DNA of 64,000 nucleotides from Phorcus lineatus (taxonomy: Eukaryota > Mollusca > Gastropoda > Trochida > Trochidae), in assembly GCA_921293015.1 (NCBI GenBank), contig OV121086.1, positions 32,053,194 to 32,117,193 on the forward strand, given 5' to 3'. A program made the position numbers and the translations under genes. The notes beneath the pieces were generated by a model. The model saw only the letters and a list, made by a program, of their open reading frames with translations, did not search any database and had not been told where the DNA came from. Below, piece by piece: positions 11,701-33,200 of this stretch (its first letter is position 1; the number at the start of each line of letters is the position of its first letter).

Positions 11701-14312
11701 ATTGTGATCGAAAACCGGACAGTGGTGTCTTTTGGACATGGAAAGTTAAGATGTTTTGATTTTATTTCATCACATATGACATTTAGGTTCATATCAAAGG
11801 TAAATAATATGTTATGAAAATCACGGAGTGGCTCTTTAAATTTTCTTGTACATAAAGTTCAGCAATAGCAAATGAACATTTAAGCACATGTAAGTATGTG
11901 CCTTTCAGATGTTGACAGGAGGTGAGTAAATACAACAAAAAGAGTTACACGAGTGTTGTTTAACGGTGACGTCATATTACAGGTTCACGACTACAATGTA
12001 ATAAAAGCGTCATGTTACATCCGCTGTGAATACATGTAAGCATACAAATACATCACGCATTACACCATGTTACATTTTTCATTCAATCATCGGTCTTCTT
12101 AAACGTATCCCCGTGACGAAACGTGACACAAGAACTGCATCATACGAAGAAGAGAAGAAGAAGAAATATATTTTATTAACGTGTCACATGTTGTTATAAA
12201 TGCATTTTAAAGACATTTTTAAAATCAGTTTTTAAAAAACAACATCCAGCCTTATAGGCTTATGAGACACGAGCATAATTCAAACAATAATATTTAAACC
12301 TCCACACACACGCACGCACACACACGCGCACCCACACATACATACACACGCGCACGCATACGCATACATCAACACAAATGCATACATATCATTACAAAAG
12401 CAAAATAAAAATAGCATATTCAAAGAAACGACTAGTCAGTCGACATATTTCGTCTTTTATACATATTATAGACGAGGGCGGCAAGAGCTTTTACATATTG
12501 CTTGCTATTAAACAGAAATATCATATTCTCCTACGTTAGAATGAAGAAATACATAGAAACATAAACGACAAGAAACACAACCACTCCTGGCAATTAGCTA
12601 ATGGCTGTTAGCCTGCACGGTCTACTAAAGTTTGACTGACATTATATTCGTATCATTTCTTAACTTCCACAAACCTACAGCTACGCATGCCTATGATTAT
12701 ACACGATGTGTTATGAATTAAGTAGAATTGGTGAGTGGACAAGAACTCCTGAAATGTGATGGTCTGTTTTGTCCCCTTATCTTAATAGAAAGTTTACACT
12801 ATCCTTGTATCGAATGCATCTTCATCAGTGATAAAACGTTATATTGTCATTAAATGGTTCAAAGCCAAATTGACATTAGCTCAGTCGTTCATTTAAGAAA
12901 TACTTATTGTTATGATATGTTACGAAAACTTGCTTTTATCAGTATTTATAGCCGTTGTTGTGTAGCTTTCATTATTCTAGGTATTAATATTCAACAGACA
13001 TAATGTATATCCATAACTTGCTTCCGATTCTTTCACTGAAAACAGCATTCTCTTTTATTCTCTGTTTCACGTACACGTACATGTTTAATGATATACCTGA
13101 ATGAACGTATAAGTGTTAACATCCGTATTAAAGTAACACCTAGGTATTATAACGTGATATATGAAATCTGGCATTCGGGGGGTAAAAACTTGTCTAATTG
13201 GATTTCCTCCTCATTGTCTATTCAGTAAACACTCCGGTGTGTAGACACTCCGCGTTACGCCTCTCTGAGACGAGTCAAGTCACGATCTAACCCTGGGCCA
13301 CAGAAGAGTACACGGCCGTAGGGAGGTTAACATTACCGTGATTTAACATCACTGTATTACTTATCTTAGGGATCACCCATGTGAAAACACCTTCATGTGG
13401 AAATGCTTATGATGGATTGTTACACTTTTTTGGTTTAATATACAACTCTAAATGACAAAGACATAAATTATTCCGATGTGTGGAAAAGGGTTAAATGCTT
13501 AGGAATTTTTCGATCTCATTGAGTTCTACATTCCTAGATAAGAGTGATTCTTACGATAGAAATAGATAGTATATATCAGAAAGTTTAATTACTTATATGC
13601 AATATTTTGTTGGTTCAATGAGGGCATTTCTTTTCTTTTTTATGAATCATTCGTTTCGCATTTATGATTTAAATACATAACGTTCTAATGCATGTAATAA
13701 TCCCACAGTTGGGACCTGGGAACAATTGTTCATCATAAAAAGCGCATTCTTTATTGGCAGACGTTAAACCATGACGTTTTCTTTTTATAAAGTATATTAT
13801 TACATTAGATACAGCAAAACACTACTCAATTCAAATTGAAAGTATACATTTCCAGCTTTTCAATATAACGTGATAAAATATTTTAGCAACATATGGATTT
13901 TCTAAGTCTTATGATTTATAGAAAAAATTAAGCTTTTAATACTATAGATATTATTTTAAAAACGTAATTTCAGCAAAACACAATCATGCTAACAAGTTTT
14001 TTTTTATCAACATTTATTTCATTAATTTTCAGAAAAAAGGGAATATGGATAATATTTTATTGTTTGAAATTTAATCTTAAAAAGATGGTCAGTTGCTCAA
14101 GTTATCAAGTCCACACAAACAAGACATCAGAAGAATGCACATTAAACCTGTTTGTTTCACATGTCATGGAGACAGTAGCTATTAATTATTCTTATGACTC
14201 TGATTAATATGATTATTTATAAGGTGATATAATATTACGTTTGACGAGTTATTTACTTACCAACAGCACAGAGAGTAGTGAGTAGTGATACAATTGGTGA
14301 AATACTATCCAT
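5616..14312 (-). CDS. Shisa-like (STMC6-type) single-pass membrane adaptor, four exons
   Basis: Four exons (14312-14261, 8542-8413, 6830-6682, 5770-5616) join in phase (1, 2, 1) to 161 codons plus TGA. The protein starts with a signal peptide (MDSISPIVSLLTTLC). A short ectodomain of about 40 residues follows, with six cysteines in the order C, C, CC, CC (DLCPY, FKYCRGGCCG, NVCC). Next come one membrane helix (GLIIGCVAGASMIIIIVIIL), a juxtamembrane CCFC, and a cytosolic tail with PPPY and PPSY motifs. Six cysteines, a helix and PPxY motifs define the Shisa/CYYR1/WBP1-VOPP1 superfamily, whose members act as adaptors that bring WW-domain proteins such as Nedd4-type ubiquitin ligases to membranes. 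The order is seen; the role is family inference. The subfamily is not resolved. It lies head-to-head with a paralogue starting at 16901. Confidence 0.85.
6682..6830 (-). CDS. Shisa-like gene A, exon 3 (membrane helix)
   Basis: 149 bases, acceptor ATTTCAG, donor GTATAT. It encodes the membrane helix, a juxtamembrane cysteine cluster (CCFC) that could be palmitoylated, and a basic stretch (KSRVTSRH) consistent with a cytosolic C-terminus. Confidence 0.8.
7130..7651 (-). mobile_element. Decayed LINE fragment, reverse-transcriptase C-terminal zinc-binding region
   Basis: Frame 7651-7355 on the minus strand reads RIALTRFHLNSHMLMIEKGR, then RLCPFCVNEIEDEYH and LICPKYQHLR. CxxC...H....C with IEDE is the signature of the zinc-binding domain (zf-RVT) that follows the reverse transcriptase in many non-LTR retrotransposons. 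The reading frame does not extend into a polymerase domain, so this is a 5'-truncated relic inside an intron of the Shisa-like gene. Its 3' end probably lies near 7135. Confidence 0.75.
8108..8196. repeat. Imperfect inverted repeat
   Basis: Arms around GAGATCGACGTTTCGGTATA (about 8115-8134) and its near complement (about 8169-8192) flank a roughly 35-base loop. It may be a small MITE or a hairpin. It lies in intron 2 of the minus-strand Shisa-like gene. Confidence 0.4.
8413..8542 (-). CDS. Shisa-like gene A, exon 2 (six-cysteine ectodomain)
   Basis: 130 bases, acceptor TTTTCAG, donor GTAAGT. It encodes the whole cysteine motif, with GCCG and a final CC. It matches exon 2 of the gene at 16901 in layout and flanking intron phases (1 and 2). 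Confidence 0.85.
9909..10172 (-). mobile_element. MITE-like element, family M2, copy a
   Basis: A TTAA-flanked segment starts TTAAAGGCACTAACCAC and ends GGGGCCTTTAA, so its ends are inverted repeats. Its complement aligns with the element at 28363, including AAATTGGCTATTTTAA, TTTCTATCGATGCAAT and a GTCGGCTT block. It has no coding capacity. Confidence 0.65.
10911..10953 (-). repeat. C-rich run with G-quadruplex potential on the minus strand
   Basis: Runs of three to six C separated by one or two other bases. Read on the minus strand (the sense strand of the surrounding intron) there are at least six G-runs of three or more within 43 bases, well beyond the minimum for a G-quadruplex. Confidence 0.65.
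11552..11839 (-). mobile_element. MITE-like element, family M1, internally deleted copy
   Basis: TTAA at both ends. The minus strand starts TTAAAGAGCCACTCCGTGAT and matches the elements at 18424 and 46022 along both outer parts, including CCACTGTCCGG and GTCGATACTTCGCGAT. It is 288 bp instead of about 475 because roughly 180 bp of the middle is missing. Confidence 0.75.
12301..12378 (+). repeat. CA-rich microsatellite
   Basis: An interrupted (CA)n tract with CGCA and CATA variants, in intron 1 of the minus-strand Shisa-like gene. Confidence 0.8.
14261..14312 (-). CDS. Shisa-like gene A, exon 1 (signal peptide)
   Basis: ATG at 14312-14310 is followed by 16 mostly hydrophobic codons and one base of a split codon; the donor is GTAAGT. 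This start is chosen because it gives a standard signal peptide that joins exon 2 in frame. Cleavage probably falls near VVSA|A, just after the junction. Confidence 0.8.
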
Positions 14313-16900
14313 CTTTTCCGTGAAACTTAAAACGTATACAGTAAGAACATATCCCGTCTCATGTGTGACATTTATGACACACTGACTGAAGACACCATCG
14401 TAAAACTACCTTCTAACCGGTTTGGAAATAGGGAGCGGTGATTGGAGGAAATTTGGTTTTATCAATTTCGTCCAATGAAAATTTTTAAACTGAAACCCGT
14501 TTGACGTTTTTAGTGAAACTGGTTTCAAAATTCAGTTTTATGTTACGAACTTTTGATTGGATAAAATGTGAACCAAAAAGTACTTAGCCAATCACATGAT
14601 TTTATTATTCAACTGGTTTCATTTCAAGGTTTGCACATTGGATACAGAGAACTTTCACTACCTGGGGCAGATTCGGTTCAGTGGAGATTGTTTCGCCTCT
14701 CGCGATTAAGTCATAGATACATCTATTTTTAGAAACAGTTGCCGTGACAAGTATAACAATTGCTGAAGGCAAGCAAATAAAACACGTACCTTGAGGATAT
14801 ATTAATATATAATAAAATGTAAAACGTTAAATTATGTTGAAAGTCAGAAAACGTGAAAAAAGAACATTGTAAACTTTAATGTATCTTGGGAAAAATACAT
14901 GTTCCATTAAGAAATTGATTCAACTAGGAGAAAAATAACTCTTTACTCATATAACGGTTTTGGTTGCATCATTTCATAAATGTTAATCATATAAAAGAAT
15001 AATATTTTAGCGTAGTGTAGTTGCATCCAAAAAAAGTATTTTTCAGTATTCCTTTTAATCCAATTTTATTCAATATCAATTTCAATAGATAAAATTATCT
15101 AAAACAAATTTTCAGGGACTGAAATTAGCTGTAAGTGATTGCAAAATTAAATTTATTTAGCTTTGAAAATAGCACGGGAAGTCTTAATCAAATTATCCAA
15201 ATATACCAGATACCAAATAAAAGGTGAGATGCGAGTCACGTTTCATCGAAACTGCGATTCGGTGTATGGTGTCATATTAACAGTTTAAATATAATGCATC
15301 AAAGTCATTAATCAGTCGAATTAAAAAATATTGGGGATTATTCTTGTCACGTCAAGTTAATAGTTCCTGAAATGAGATCATTGGATACTGTATTTCTTGC
15401 ATTTTAAACATAATCAATGTCGTGCTGAAAAGCATCCTGAATGCAGAGTGCGTTCAGTTCCGTTTTTACAAAAAAAGGACTTTTGAGGATGAAAGTTACG
15501 TTTTTGTAGGAAAATAATGTCATCTTTGTTTGCGCTTTTCGGAGCTTTTTTACTATGATTTATGATAATTGACTTCTTAAATGTTGGGGGTTTTATTGAG
15601 TTAACTTTGAGAAGTTGGTAATACAAGGATATTGAGGTTACATGGATTTACAACTTCTTTAAGACAAAGAGGTCGGACGTTTCTTGTGGAGAGTATCGCA
15701 CTTATCAAGCTAGTCTCAACCGATCTTGTATAGCCGCAAGTGTTGTAAGACATTATTTGACAAAAAGTGAAAGTTTGTCAAACGATAAAATTGAGGTATT
15801 TTGAGGATTTACAACTTCTCCATAAGATGGGACGTTTCGTTGTGGATAGTAAAACCCATACCAATCCAGTGTTCTCAACAGAACTTGTATATTAGCGTTT
15901 GTTAAATTTCTTCATCTTAAAAAAATGAAAGTGAAAAAAAAATTTCGCTTCTTCCAAATCATACAGCATGTAAGAATCGTGAACTTAAGGGCAGATGCTT
16001 TAAAATGGTTCGTATTTTTTCTTTGTGAAATTATGGTTTAGTTTTGTTATGAGGTCATATACATGTATATTTTGATTCTACAACAGTTATCAACAGAAGC
16101 TCAGTAACCCATCCATTCATCGACAAATTAACAGAAATTTCGTTAAAGACATCTTTGTTACTATATTGTTCTTTAATCACATTAGAAAGAAATCGGCGAA
16201 GATGTACAGATTTAAGAAAACATTTCGAGTTGTCCTATATATAAAATAGGTCGAGAAATTTTCTGCAATCTATTCAAATTTGAAATACATTTGATCTCAA
16301 GGTATATATTTATGACACGAATATATAAATATAAGCAATATCTTATGCACACTTGAGTCTATTAATCAATGTTAATGAATCGTTTATTCTGCATAATGTT
16401 ATCAGAGAAGTTATATCAACATATATTGTTGTAGTTATTAATCTCATTGAAAGAATAACAATAAAACGATGAAAGGGTAAATGTAATTAAAACATAACAT
16501 TGAAGTTAAGAAAATACTGGGAGAAAATCAATGCAAAATACAATATACAAGGAGAAAAATCTAATATTATTTTCTTTTCAACACAAATTTTAAAAATCTT
16601 GTTCAAAAAGACCATCTTGCTAATCTTGTAGCTCTCTAATCTTTATTGTACACGAGTGCAGTGCTCTGAAATAACACTAGTGTTATCTTTAAAATTCTCG
16701 TTATAACGCAACATGTTTTAATATGTTATATTATATCTAAATTGTAAATTTGGTTTTGATAACCATGATATGATGTTGTGGACAATATGATGACCAAAAA
16801 GATACATACACTTCGCTGTAAGACAGAGCGCGGTATAGCGGAGCAATGTCAAATACCGACCTAGTTGTGACACGAATCCGCTCAGGTGTGTCGTGCAGTA
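14313..16900. other. Intergenic space between two divergent paralogous genes
   Basis: This 2.6 kb separates the start codons of the two Shisa-like genes and should hold both promoters. I see no coding exon. A diverged tandem duplication of about 160 bp lies near 15633-15930: both units read GGATTTACAACTTCT, then GACGTTTC and GTGGA. Confidence 0.5.
14410..14600 (-). promoter_or_regulatory. Candidate promoter: CCAAT cluster with a Grainyhead-like palindrome
   Basis: About 100-280 bases upstream of the minus-strand start codon are four CCAAT/ATTGG pentamers (14441, 14472, 14556, 14588) and the palindrome AACCGGTT at 14415-14422, the consensus core for Grainyhead/CP2 factors in animals. Promoter activity is inferred from position and motifs only. 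Confidence 0.35.
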
Positions 16901-25886
<8,986 letters not shown>

Positions 25887-27360
25887 CCAGTAACTGTACA
25901 TCTAAAGGCCAGTCGGATAACATGTCAGAAACCCTGCACAGAGCTTGGCCTTTAGAAACGATGGGAGGAGCTTTCGTTTTGGCGAACCATTTCTTAAAAA
26001 TTAACATATTTTCTTAGACAGTTTCATGATATTGATTAACTTCCATGAATTTTAATCGAGATATTTTTATGTATCAATGCAGTACTTGCCATTTTTTAAT
26101 TCACCGATCATAAACGTCTAACAATTAAATTATTTGGAAGAAATTTAATATAACGGTAAGGAAATTTATATTTATAGTACCATGGGAGTAGTTTTATTCC
26201 ATTTGATCCATTTTATCAGCAATCGTGTTTGTTGTTCATTATTATATAAAAAATTTGAATGCTACATATATGCATGTGACATTATCTATTAAATCCTTGA
26301 CAGGGATTACAAGAATCCGGTTAAACGGAAGCCAAACTGGAAATAATGTGTGTAGAAAATTAAAAAAAGTTAACCCTGGGTTCTGATTACTCATAGAAGA
26401 TTCCTTTGAATACTGGGGAGGGGGGAGGGGGGAGTTCTTATGGGGAATTATTGACCACTGTCGATTGTTTCATGAACGATTTTAACTAGTTCTTTTTCTT
26501 AACCAACACTTGTAAAAAAAATCCATTTTCATACCATAGTGTACATTTTTCATCTTAATCATTCAATCAATAATCATATTGAACTAATCAAAATTGATAT
26601 ATCTTCGATCTTATTTGTATGAAGAAGAACAAAAGGTAAGCAATACCAGAGAGGAAGGGTAAAATTACGCTAAATTTAGTCTGTATAATTGTTCCTTTTA
26701 TACAACACTTATCTGTGGTTTTCAAAACGGTATCTAATCAGACATTCGATTCCCAACTAATATTGCGCACATACAATGGTTACACAATGGCGATGAACCG
26801 CGATGTATTTCAGTGGAATATTGAAGTAATGGTTGAAGAGAAGCATCTTCTAATACTGTGTATTTCGATAGTTATTAACATATCATAAGAAGGGATCCTA
26901 TTCTGTTCCTGGCGTTTACGTATCTTCTGATTTATTCTTATTCGATTCAGAATTATCAGAATTGATTCTTGATCAACCATTCTACTTCTGACAAACCCAT
27001 AAATCTGGTTTCAAATCTGAAAGAATTTCGAAAACAGCGTTTGAACCTGACATTTTCCAATGAGTTATTGAGTTAAGATAATTCCTTTAGAAACAAGTTA
27101 CCACCCTGTGCTTTTAAAAAACGCCCAAAACTGTATCGTTAGTATGATTTTGACATAAGTCCTCATTTTTAAAATGTATTTTTTCTCGTATAGTTGAAGT
27201 CTTGTATACCAGTAGATCTAAGCTTCCAACTGCATTATGATATTACAAAATGCACCGGGTTTTTATATATTAATCCTTTCGACAAATGCTATTGAATACC
27301 ATATTTTATACCTCTCTTGTACATATTGTATACTAAATAAAGCTTTTGATACAACAATTT
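25887..27360 (+). other. Probable 3' UTR of Shisa-like gene B
   Basis: The first clear AATAAA after the stop is at 27336-27341, followed by a T/G-rich stretch. The UTR would be about 1.47 kb. It includes a G-rich run at 26415-26445 (GGGGAGGGGGGAGGGGGG and a later GGGG), which could form a G-quadruplex in the RNA. Confidence 0.5.
27336..27341 (+). other. Poly(A) signal AATAAA for Shisa-like gene B
   Basis: AATAAA followed within 30 bases by TTTTTGTCTTTT, a typical downstream element. Confidence 0.55.
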
Positions 27361-29236
27361 TTGTCTTTTATCATTTTAAGCTGTACTAAGTAGCACAACG
27401 GCAACCAATGAAGAGTAGTTATTCAACACAGATTTAATTTTTCAAAAATAAGTACAATGCTGTTCGGGCCAAGTTGGGACTGGTACGGAGAGTCCTTAGG
27501 TGACCGCCCAAATTGAATTTCGACGCTTTCGATTGAAAATATTTTTCATCATATTACATTTTGATAACATTTGGATTATAAAGATTTATATTTGACAATA
27601 TAATTCATCTAACTTCCCTATTTGAATAAAAATGCCATGACATACTAATCCATGTCAAAAAGTGTATTTAGATGAAAAATATGTAAGTTTTGTTACTTTT
27701 GTATCATCAAAAGGGCCTGACTATTAAACCAAGCCATATTCCAAGCATTTTTGTCTGAAAAGGAGAGATGTATATGAGGTTATCATATACTTTCAGACAG
27801 TGTAGCCCGTATTTTTATCCTAAATATACAATTTCATGACATATTAAGACTCGTGCAATCACTTTAGCTTCCAATCGATGTAATACATTACTTATTTTTC
27901 TTTACAATTGACTATTTAACATCTGAGAAAAAGTTAAGGCGGCACAAGTCACTAACGAATATAAAATACGTATGAGTCAGTTGTGTTCAAAGTAGGGATT
28001 CTTGATTGTTGGAAAACGGCTAAACTAGAAATTGATAAGGTTTATCTATAACTTCACTGATGTCATATATACAGTATAAGCATGGTTATTGCATATAATA
28101 TAAGTTATAACATTCCGTCATTTGAATAACGAATATATCTTACCGACTGTCTTAATGTATTATTAAAAAGACAAACAGAAATGAACAACACCTACACGTA
28201 TGACCTGATCACGTGATTTTGATTGATTGACGTGGAAGCACGCTTTACTAATGTAGTGGGGTATAAGGAATTTATCATCCCTCGGGGGACGGTGCATATG
28301 GATATTTGTTTAGGGTCACGTGGACCAATCAGAGATCGGCATTTCTACATGAGGTAGGATACTTAAAGGCACTAGTGCACGCTTTTACGGTTTAAATTGG
28401 CTATTTTAACGTTTAAGAGGACTTATGCATTCACATAACCTTTCTATCGATGCAATGAAATAGTTAAAATTCTTTACAATTGGCCTGCAGTCAACAATGA
28501 AAACATTTAGACAGCCGCTGTCGGCTTGGACATACAAAAAATCAAAGTTTAGCTGTGCACAAAACGGATATCTCAAAGACAGTTAAACGCAGCTGAACTA
28601 ATGTTATGTGCAGCTATTGAATTTACCTAAACTCTGAACTGAGACCAAAGAATGAATTATGTTTCATGAAAGCAATGTTGTAAATAAACCGATTTAATAA
28701 CACAGCATTAGCATTGCTATTAGATTGACCAAAGCGGCTGCCGTTTCCGCTTTTTTGGTTATGAGCAAAATCTTAATATTTCCGATATCGTAGTTCACGC
28801 GGATTTATTGTAGCGTAACATTAAATACTTCCGGTCTTTAAAAATCCACTTTACTACCTGAATACGTAAATATTCGTTAAATAACTTACGAGGTAGATTA
28901 CTTGAGTGAGGATCTTGAATAATATCGAGAGATATGCAGAATCTGTGCATTCGTTGTGTTAACGAAATATTGGTGTGCACTAGTGCGTTTAATATGAATA
29001 CGTCTATCTTCTTAATTACTTGTGTGGTAGATTACATGAATGCGAGTCTTTCGTAATATTGAGAGATATGTTTAATCTGTGCACGATCATTTTATGAAAT
29101 ATTGGTACGCTATAGTGCCTTTTTGAGATTTTATATCATTTAACATCCGGTGTAACTATTGTGTAGAACCAGAATCTATGGTTTGTGCATTATCGCTATC
29201 AAAGAACAAAACACGAATGTACAAGAATAGACCTGA
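27361..29236. other. Intergenic space between two convergent genes
   Basis: Nothing coding is seen. The main content is the M2 element at 28363-29126. Confidence 0.5.
28363..29126 (+). mobile_element. MITE-like element, family M2, copy b, with duplicated right end
   Basis: It starts TTAAAGGCACTAGTGCACGC. The inverted end GTGCACTAGTGCGTTTAA finishes at 28992. The last 115 bases (from GGTAGATTAC) are repeated in diverged form at 29012-29126, ending GCTATAGTGCC. It is homologous to 9909-10172 in opposite orientation and to a fragment at 34240-34383. Confidence 0.65.
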
Positions 29237-29242
29237 TTTATT
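29237..29242 (-). other. Poly(A) signal of the cadherin gene (TTTATT on + strand)
   Basis: This is the first AATAAA on the minus strand after the cadherin stop codon, giving a 3' UTR of about 0.9 kb. That UTR contains an (AT)n tract at 29650-29693. Confidence 0.5.
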
Positions 29243-29647
29243 GCAGCAGTTATCACAGGCAAAGTTACCAATCAAATACAAGAAAATATCACAGGAAAAA
29301 ATAAGATAAAAAGTGTAAAAATATCAAAAAGTAACAATAACAGTTTTGAATATGGTAACCTTAAAAAGATGACAGGTGGTGAAACGAATTTTACCAAAAA
29401 CACAATCACAGACAAATAAAACAAACATCTACAATAAAAATCACATAAACATTTAGATAAATAACATAAAAGTTGAAAGACTCATTAAAAGGACGGGTTT
29501 GGTTCTCAGTTTAAATTTTAACACCGGCAAAGTATCTTAACTATTGATGTATCAATCTTCGATATGATGTGAAATTAAACTTCCTGAAAAACATTTTTAG
29601 CATATTGTCAAGTTCAAGCAGGGAGCTTTCGTCAAATACAATATCAC

Positions 29648-29649
<2 letters not shown>

Positions 29650-29693
<44 letters not shown>
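29650..29693. repeat. (AT)n microsatellite
   Basis: About 44 bases of alternating AT, inside the predicted 3' UTR of the minus-strand cadherin gene. Confidence 0.9.
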
Positions 29694-29696
<3 letters not shown>

Positions 29697-30116
29697 ACTG
29701 ACCAATAATTCATCAATAAATTATAACATATTTACAAATATTCGGTATGAGAAAACAATCTACAATAAAACAAATTGAAAATCATAAACGTTCATTTAGT
29801 TTATCTTATGTCTTCATTTACCTAAACTTTTAAAATTGAAAATTATAAGTGCACATTTAATTGACACATTACTCCATAAAGCCGATTTACAGGGAAAAAG
29901 TCAGTTTTGCGCTTTGATTGATATAAAGATATCTATTATCATTGACGCTGAAGATCGGGAAGATGAAGGTCGTTAATTTGACACAACACTGCATCTAAAG
30001 CTACCCGATTTGCAGGGAGGTAGTAAGTTTAACGACTTGATGGACTTAAAGAGATTTATCATCATTGACATCGTCGAAATGCCTAAGGTGAAGGCCGTTG
30101 AAAGGGTCAAGGTCCT

Positions 30117-30220
30117 TTAGACGTTGCTGTCAAGGCTGCCAACGACTGCGTTTCCCTCCGCTGTAGAGAGCCATTTTCTCTCATTGGTCTTAGTGCTGTA
30201 TTCGTAAACTCTGCCACTCA
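30117..30220 (-). CDS. Cadherin exon 35 (C-terminus and stop)
   Basis: Acceptor TGTTTCAG, 104 bases. It encodes VSGRVYEYSTKTNERKWL and, after a short polar stretch, ends GSLDSNV. The last residues S-N-V fit a class I PDZ ligand. Confidence 0.8.
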
Positions 30221-33200
30221 CTGAAACAGGATATATTTCTCAAAGTTCTAGTTCAGGCATGAGGAATATTGTCTTGTATTGAGGATTGCTACAAATTTCA
30301 AGTACTGATCGATAAAATAGCTCAATCTCATCTAAATAAGTTCTTTTACGACTATCGTTATCGCCAATCAAGTCCCTATTCTTAATTAGATTGAAAACAT
30401 AGTAGAGCTATTGGCTCTGTAGCTTACGAGGCTGTCTATAATTGATTTTACATGTTCACATGGTCAACATATTAGGGGCAACAAAACCACCAAATCTGTT
30501 TAATAATCCCCTATAATGGAATCTGCATCTGTTTTTAGCTTGTTTAGGGATCCCTTTTTAGGAATAACATGCTAACCCAATCAACCAATAAGAATTTTAA
30601 ACAGCTATGGAGTCTGTACACAAGGCTCGAGTTCGTTCTTGTCAATTGTTCAGGAGAAGAAGTTGGAATAGTGAAAAGTTTATGGACGGAAGGACGGACG
30701 CCATACTATAAGCCGACCGCGTATTTCTGGTAAGTTTCTGCATCGCTACAACATCCGAGCCTCGAGTGTGTTTTTCATGTTTTCACCCTTCCTAACTGAT
30801 TTTGAAAAGTCTAGCATTTTCCATACCAGGATCGATGGCCCTTCCATCGAAGTGCCTGTTCTTGATGAAAAACTCAGAGTCTTCTTTCTGAGTGAGCAGG
30901 ATTGAGCGGGGGGTGCGGGGAGCAGAGGCGGTCCGGGGGGTGTAGATCGGACGCTGAGGGGGGTCCTCCTTATTTGGCGGGGCTCCCCAGTACGTGTCGT
31001 CTGCCTTGGATGTGTCTACGATACGGGGCTTCCCAGCCTGAAAAGTGGATTCGTTTTGTTAAAATTAGGATACCTGAGTGTTTTCTATGTTAGCACATAA
31101 ACATAAATATAAATAAATCGAAATTCTGCGTCAACTTAAATGACCTACTTGACACTACCGACAAATATTTATCTTACTGCCTGCTGTAGAAAAGTTTTTA
31201 ACCTACGCTGAGTAATTTTCGCGCGCCACTGTCCGTTTTCGATCACAAATTACAACCTAAAACTGTTTACTGTTTATAATGAACTGTAATCTCTAATATT
31301 GTGATTCTCAGAAACAACCGATGATTCACCCTAGATTAACATCATTGATATAGTTTGAACTTTGTATGCGAACAAAGCAGTGTTCAAAAAGATATACCGG
31401 TAACTTTCTTTGATTGGCGGGGGTATAAAAGTAAATTACATCAATAAATCTGATATATGAAAATTCAAGTAATTATCTTGCAAACGAAGTAGATGGGGAA
31501 AAAATCGAAATAAACTTTATCTTATTCACAGAAATAATCCCATTGATCATTTTGTCGCTTATTTGTTATTTTATACCTTTGCTTTGAAATCATCCAATCT
31601 AATTGCAGTTGTTTTTCGCACTGAAATAATAAAAAGAAATCAAAACCTTTGCTGGCATTGGTAAAGCAACGACAGCCGGGGGCGGATGTTTCTTCGGATC
31701 CTTAAGGTCCAAGTCCGGTACAGCGGCTGGAAGAAGTAACCAATAATGATTTATAACATTTTTGTTGAACCCATTACAGCAATTTCTCTACGGCGAATTA
31801 ACAAAATCACCATGATATCGTTAAGATCTACAGTAGCTAATAGATAAATGAATTAAATGATAAATAAATCACCTGTTCATTATAACCTATTAAATATTTC
31901 TTGATCTGGGATATCAACAAAACATAATTGTGCAATACGGTAAATATTACTTATTTCTATAAACAAATTTAAAACGATACTAAAATAATGATTAAACAGG
32001 AAATGAATTAATCTCAAAACCTTGTTACAAAACTTATTTCATATTTACACCTCTACCTCGTGAAACAAACATCCTCCTCTGGTTTGGTCTTTTTTCCTCG
32101 ATAAGCTCTCTGGTAGGTGTGACAGGTCTGTAGAAATCAAATTTAACATATTTCAATATTAACAATGACAATCCAAAAACGTATTAATGATTGAATGACA
32201 GAAGTCTCCTTTCTGAAATAGGGATGCCTTTAAGTTTAAGTTACATTAATTACTTTTCCAAAATTTTTCTTCTCGAAATTCTGTGTCGTCTTGATTATAA
32301 GCAAATGGAAATATGACATATTGTTAAAATTTTCTTCCGTATCCTATGTAGACACTAAACTGTCATTAGTATTTTATTTCAACTGTATATCCAAACAAAT
32401 GCATCAACATCTCAATTTTACAATTTTATTCGTAAATAAATATTTTTCCTGTTTAAAAAGAATCATTGTTTCAAAAATCGTTCGTTATCAAACAAATACT
32501 TACGAAAAAGTTTCATATCAATCACCCAAATATCAAATATTCAAGAACCATATAGATCATAATGATAACCATTAGATATTTCAATATTGAAAATTAGCCG
32601 ATCCAAATATATTAATATCCTTATCTACGCTTCGCAGATTAACGTAGGGAAGCAAAATTATGATCCCACTATAATGAGATTGGAAAATTCCTATTGTCCT
32701 TAATCAATTTTTGTTGAAAATAACAAATCTAGGAATCTCTACGTTTCTCGGCCCAACCTCTTTTTCTTGCGACAGCAGATGATGGCGACGATGGTGACGG
32801 TGACGAGGATGATGGCGAGGATGCAGGCGAGGACGATGAAGATGATACCCTCAGTGGTCTGGTACCAGGGGGTCACCGTCTCTTGGTAGGGGGTCACACT
32901 CTCGATCTGGTAGTAGTCCCACGCTGCCCCTAACAATGGATCGTGATGATATTTTGAGTTAATGTGTTAATGTGTTACGTTGGAATGATAAAATGTAGGT
33001 TTAAAGAGTTTTTGACTCTCAACATATTCTATAACAACTCAAAGTATTTACTTGATACATAAGCAATGATACGATGATATTGGTATAAAACGTTTTACTT
33101 TAGGCAAATTTCTATTTACAATTAATCGAACTATTGATAATCATCGATAGCAATAGCGCTCTAAAGGAGTAGGTTTTTTAATTACCTAATATCATCCCCA

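Larger units (their letters stand above)
8543..14260 (-). other. Intron 1 of Shisa-like gene A
   Basis: This 5.7-kb intron contains no exon I can support. It holds MITE-like elements at 9909-10172 and 11552-11839, a C-rich run at 10911-10953, and a CA-rich stretch at 12301-12378. An A/T-rich segment near 12160-12290 resembles the 3' end of an old retroelement but shows no readable protein. Confidence 0.6.
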
